64,000 nt of DNA from Stromatinia cepivora (taxonomy: Eukaryota; Ascomycota; Leotiomycetes; Helotiales; Sclerotiniaceae). How positions within the stretch are numbered: the stretch's first letter is position 1; each line of letters begins with the position of its first letter. The notes beneath the pieces are model-generated. The model saw only the letters and a program-made list of their open reading frames with translations, was not told the origin of the DNA and did not search any database. The position numbers were made by a program, and so were the translations under genes. The stretch lies in contig RCTD01000007.1 in assembly GCA_014898415.1 (NCBI GenBank), positions 186,001 to 250,000 on the forward strand, read 5' to 3'. This document shows, piece after piece, positions 59,478 to 64,000 of this stretch.

Positions 59478-62400
59478 CTAACCCTCCATCTTCATCTTCA
59501 TCTTCATCTTCATTAAAACCTCTGGATCCGCCATCATATCCGGATCAAGCAGTGTACTCATCGCCTTACTCAACTCCTTAAAATCGACCGGTTTAGTCAC
59601 ATAACTATTAAAGCCAGCTTGAACGCATTTTTCCAAAACATCGGCCATGACATTTGCCGAGAGGGCTATGATGGGCATTTTGGCGTAGGAATTTTGGGCT
59701 TCCCATTCGCGGATTTCGCGACACGTTTGGTAGCCGTCTTTTCGGGGCATGTGGAGATCGCACTATGTATTGAGTTAGTAAATGTATGCATAGGGGGATG
59801 AGATGGGATAAGAGCTACGTACCAAGATCAAAGAATAAAATCCATGAGGTTTGCTGAATACTCTTTCTGTACATTCAACTCCATCCATTGCCAATTCAAC
59901 CGCAATCCCAACTTTGCTTAAGAACTTCAAGAGAACTTTTTGATTGACCAAATTGTCTTCTACCAAAAGAATCTTAAGACCTTTATTTCCAAGACGTTGC
60001 CCAACATCAAGATAGTGTTGTTTTTGACTTGCAACTTGTTGCTGGGCACTTGAACGATTCCGATCAGTACTCAAATCTCTCTCTTTATCCGGATCAAAGA
60101 TTACAGCAAATCTTGAAGGCTTGACAGGCTTGTAAATAAACGTAAGACGATTGTCCTTAGCCATCTGATCATAGTCGTATGATTGAGCCATCTTAATAAC
60201 TTCTTGTCGTTGTACAGGGTCTGATAAAATAACAATTGAAGTTTGAGGTAGCATCACAGATGCGATTAATTGGTCAATCAACTGTACTATCTCCTCAGCA
60301 GAGCCGAGGTTTAAGACTATATGGGTAAAATTGACAGAATCATCTCCACTAATAAGACTTCGAGCTTCGTCAACACTTGAAAGCGGAGTTATTTGATGTG
60401 GAACGTCCTTTGGTAGAGTGATCTCGATATGTTGTCTCGTAGCTTCGCGACTGTGTGTTTGAGGACAAATAAGTAGGATTGAATACATCGGAGGTCGGAA
60501 ATGCTTCAGATCTTGTGAGTATTCACTATTTGCACGAGTACTATCTGTGTCTGAAAGAGCCGAGGCGATATTTGCAGAATTGAGCGGACGAGTACGCTCA
60601 AGAGGTGGCGAGGGTGATGAAGAATGCTTCTCCGGAAGTTCTAGCTTCATTCTTTCCGGAGTACTTGCTCGAGCAGCCTCACCAAAATGAGCCAGGCTCT
60701 GAGCAACAGAAGACCCGGAAGATCGATCTGTGACGCGACTTCGAACAGAGTAGATAGATGGCTCTGAGCTCCCGGAAGAGGCTACAGCTGGCGAGCCTGC
60801 ACTTGATTCTGTCTTTGGACTCTCCATGAGGACTGCAGGCGAGTGCAATAGCCTAGTAGCCAAGAGTGGATTACTGAGAGCTTGTTTGGTAGCGATTTGT
60901 GAGGCTATATTGTTGGACACTGAGGATGCTGATGACGAAACTTTGCTCAACTGAGGTGTTGAAAGTGGTTCTGGGTGATCTTCCGCTGTCGGCAGTCCGA
61001 ACTTGGCAGTAAATGTAAAGGTGGATCCTTTACCGGGGACCGCAGTCCCTTGCATCTTGCCATCATGGAGTTGAACCAGTTGTCTCGAAATAACCAATCC
61101 TAAGCCACTTCCACCATGCTGTCTTGTACTGCTCCCATCAATTTGACTGAAAGGCTTGAAAATGAGATCAGCCTCCTCTTTGGTGAATCCTCGTCCAGTA
61201 TCCACAATAGAATACTCCAGCATTATTTCATTTACTAGTGGCGGTGATTCCTCGTCTGTGTATACCCTGCATCTGGTAAATACTTCTCCGACGGCTGTGA
61301 ATTTAATTGCGTTGCCGATGACATTGAGTAATACTTGGCGAATGCGGAATTTATCTCCCTTGACCATTTCAGGAACATCAACGTCGACAATATAGTTAAG
61401 TTCAAGTCGTTTGGTGATGGCCATAGTCGATACCATTTCGTTGACTTCTTCGACCAGAGATCGTGTATGAAACCACTCGTATGACAGTTTCATCATACCT
61501 GCATCTACCTTGGAGAGATCCAATATATCGTTGATGATATTGAGTAAACTGCTGGCACTAGATTGAATCGTGTTCGTGTAATCGAGCTGTTCATCGTTGA
61601 GGGTAGTGTCCTGTAGAAAGCTTACCATTCCAGAAATACCGATCAAAGGTGTTCTGATTTCGTGAGACATGTTGCTTAAGAATTTGCCCTTAGATTCCAT
61701 GGCTTCTTTGAGCTTTGTTTCCAGCAATTTATGATCGTTGATGTCGGTACAAGCACCAAACCAGGAACCGTCTCCACTTCCAAGATTAATGTTGTCAACT
61801 TCCACACACCGTACAAGATGCCAACGATATTCTCCAGTCTTCGATCTCAATCGGACTTCGGTGGTGTAAGAAAGTCTCCCGTTACTATCTGTAGCGATTT
61901 TGATAACCCCAGTTCTCGCCAACTCGGACAAATCTGCCGTGGCAAATTCATACACAGAACTACTACTTGAGCTATTGTTTCTTGATAAGGTCTGATGAAT
62001 TCCTTTCACTGTCTTTTCGGTTGGCGCCTCGGAGGGGTCGGATGACTGCCCTGATACCCCACCCGAAGATGCCTGAGATGGGTTTCTCGTCGGCTCGGCA
62101 GGCTTCTTTGATCGAGTCAAAGGGGTCGGCGGTCTACCGACGGGTATTTGGCATTTCGCAAGATCCTCCGGGTGCACGTAATCCATGAAACCAAGTCCCA
62201 AGGCATCATTGAAATCTTGTCCGGTATACGAAAGCCATTGCTCGTTTGCAAAGGTTACGCCCTCATCTTCTGTTGCCGCAAAAATAATCTGAGGAATCAA
62301 ATTTGCCAATTGTCGATGCTTAGCTTCCGATGCTTCTATTTCCTCTTGTCGCGCAGCTTTCACTTCTGCAATGTGTTGGTCGTGGATGTCCATATGAGAG

Positions 62401-64000
62401 CCGTACCATTGAACGATCACACCCCTTATATCCCGAGAGCCTACAGCACGGGTGTAGAACCAACGATAACTTCCGTCGAAACGTCTGATACGCACCTGCA
62501 TGGAGAATTGCTCACCCGTCTTCACCGCATGAGACCAGGCTTTTAGGTATTCCTCTCTCTCATCAGGATGAATGCTACCCCATGGATCCTGATATAACTC
62601 GGAGACAGTTTGACCACGATACGTAAGATATCGGCTATTCACCCATACTATTTCTCCCGTCTGTGGTAGTGCGACGAACACGTGCGCAGGTAGAGAATCC
62701 AGCATCAAGCCTTTTAAACGATCGGAAGGCGGGGGCATATCAGTAGGTACACTGGCAGGTAATGATCCTTGACGCGAAGGTTTGGGAATAGAAGGAGCTT
62801 TTATTGAAGAAGCCGATGTTATCGGTAAGGACTGGAAAGTCGCACCAAAATCTGCACCATAGGAGTGTAGTTGCGTGTGCTGACGATCAGGCTTACCAGC
62901 ACCATAAGAAGCACCTCTTATTGCTTGCCGTCTCGGTGAATCGTGGGCATTTTGGCGTGAAGGGCTGTGTTCACGGAGTTCTATACTCTCATTCGATGAC
63001 TCTTTAGATGTTTTATTGCTACGATTTTCTTGCCCGGATGCGTTGGTCGAGGTTTGCGAAACTTCTGCGTCAGTCTTGTTCTTATTCAAATTTTCAACAC
63101 CGTCGAAGGAAGGGGTAAATGAAGGTCGATCATCTGATTGACTTCGTGGTATCGACCGGGTCTCAGCAGGCGAACTGTCCTTCGATGTACGTCGAACACC
63201 TGCTACACCACTTCCTCCCGTATCCATTCGAGATACATTAGGTCTCCGTGAGCTGAAATAACTCTCGGTTCCTACATATCCGGGGCTTTCACTACTGGAC
63301 TTCCTGTCTAACGTGAGGCCCACGCTACTCGGATCCCATGACGGTGTACCGCTTGGGGATGCATTGGCACTTCGTGATACTCCAGAATAATCACTGGGGC
63401 TGGTAATGCTTCCTCCAGATTGCTGGCGCATTCCTTCCCCGCCTGGAGAGTAAGATAAGTTACCGCTTGCAGCGGAAGGTTGATCATGAGCATGCCGACC
63501 TCCCGAGGCAATGGCACCAAATCCTGTAGTATGAGGGCGTTTTCGAGACAGACCTGCGACTTCAACCTCGAGGTTGGAATAATGTCGACAGAGAGAAAAT
63601 GAAGTAGCCATATGTGGTGAGAGATGTTCTAAAGAGTGCCTGAGATTAGATGGATAAGGAATAACAGGGCTGAGGATCGAGAGAATTGCAATTGGAGTTC
63701 GCTTTTCTTTATATGGTTCTGCCCCTTGCGCTTTGGAAGAATCGGGGTATTTGGGTAATTGATCAATATTTTTGCCACGGCCTGCAGACTTTGATTCCAT
63801 TGCGGCAGTATCTAACCGAAATGATTGTACTGGCTTTGAAAGTAAAGGATGCGTTAATGGAATATGTAAAACGGTCCAGGATCTATCGACTCCAATTGCC
63901 TCAACTTGTTGCATCTTAGAGTAATCTTGAGGTGCGTGATTTGGGTTGAAAGTCTCTTCATCTACTGTCGAGTTCGCAAAGAAAGGATTATCTGTTGTCT
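59478..64000 (-). CDS. Hybrid histidine kinase, PAS-PAS-HisKA-HATPase-receiver, 5' partial
   Basis: The frame runs open to the window edge (28 codons beyond the ATG at 63914), so the true start may lie outside. One intron (59763-59822) splits the receiver. Counted from that ATG: Ser-rich N-terminus to about 390, PAS 1 near 391-520, PAS 2 near 533-745, the phospho-His in SNMSHEIRTPL near 750, the N box NVIGNAIKFT, the G boxes DTGRGF and GGSGLGL, a degenerate receiver-like region near 1140-1275 (YKPVKPS kept, phospho-acceptor Asp not evident), and the true receiver near 1300-1455 with LLVEDN, the acceptor Asp in CDLHMPRKDG and KPVDFKE. It autophosphorylates on His and passes phosphate via its receiver to an HPt protein and on to stress or light pathways. 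The sensor ligand is unknown. The extreme C-terminus is MKMKMKMK. Confidence 0.93.

Noticed and set aside
1..64000. tRNA or rRNA genes and CRISPR arrays
   Set aside because: Looked for T-arm and clover-leaf patterns and found none. CRISPR is not expected in a fungus, and the tandem arrays here are microsatellites without spacers.

Overview
This is nuclear DNA of a filamentous ascomycete (Pezizomycotina). The evidence is short spliceosomal introns (about 45-110 bp, GT..AG, often with a CTGAC/CTAAC branch site), AT-rich islands, fungal-only families (Zn2Cys6 regulator, PTH11/rhodopsin-like receptor, non-reducing PKS, HET-type relic, PAS-PAS hybrid histidine kinase) and many microsatellites. A Leotiomycete, perhaps a Botrytis/Sclerotinia relative, is my guess from overall style. 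I could not test it.

Left part (1.2-25.6 kb): a rhodopsin-domain membrane protein, then a secondary-metabolite gene cluster. In order: a broken SDR ketoreductase (-), a secreted GMC oxidoreductase (+), a class II O-methyltransferase (-), an FAD monooxygenase (+), a secreted bicovalent-flavin BBE-type oxidase (+), a Baeyer-Villiger monooxygenase (-), a small four-helix membrane protein resembling DUF6640 (+) and a complete SAT-KS-MAT-PT-ACP-TE non-reducing polyketide synthase (+). The PKS would make an aromatic polyketide, and the four flavoenzymes plus the methyltransferase would oxidise and methylate it. No transporter or cluster regulator lies among these genes. The product cannot be named from sequence.

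Middle (26-48 kb): housekeeping genes begin abruptly about 600 bp after the PKS: a Kap120/importin-11-type karyopherin, a multi-pass membrane protein (-), adenine phosphoribosyltransferase (-). Then follow about 12 kb with no intact recognisable gene, including a stretch (about 41-46.5 kb) of protein-like patches in shifting frames that looks like decayed coding DNA, ending in a small two-exon orphan gene.

Right part (48-64 kb): a HAD phosphatase, the relic of a HET-family protein broken by nonsense codons, a Zn2Cys6 transcription factor, a nest of AT-rich TIR elements with a solo LTR inside one of them, a 3 kb microsatellite-rich stretch, and a hybrid histidine kinase (-) whose 5' end runs off the window.

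Mobile DNA: four TIR elements flanked by TA (one family has two copies, at 7.6 and 57.1 kb) and one solo LTR with a 5-bp target duplication. The stop codons in the HET relic, and the one in the SDR, can each be explained by a C-to-T change. With the AT-rich islands this suggests past RIP-like mutation, which is an inference.
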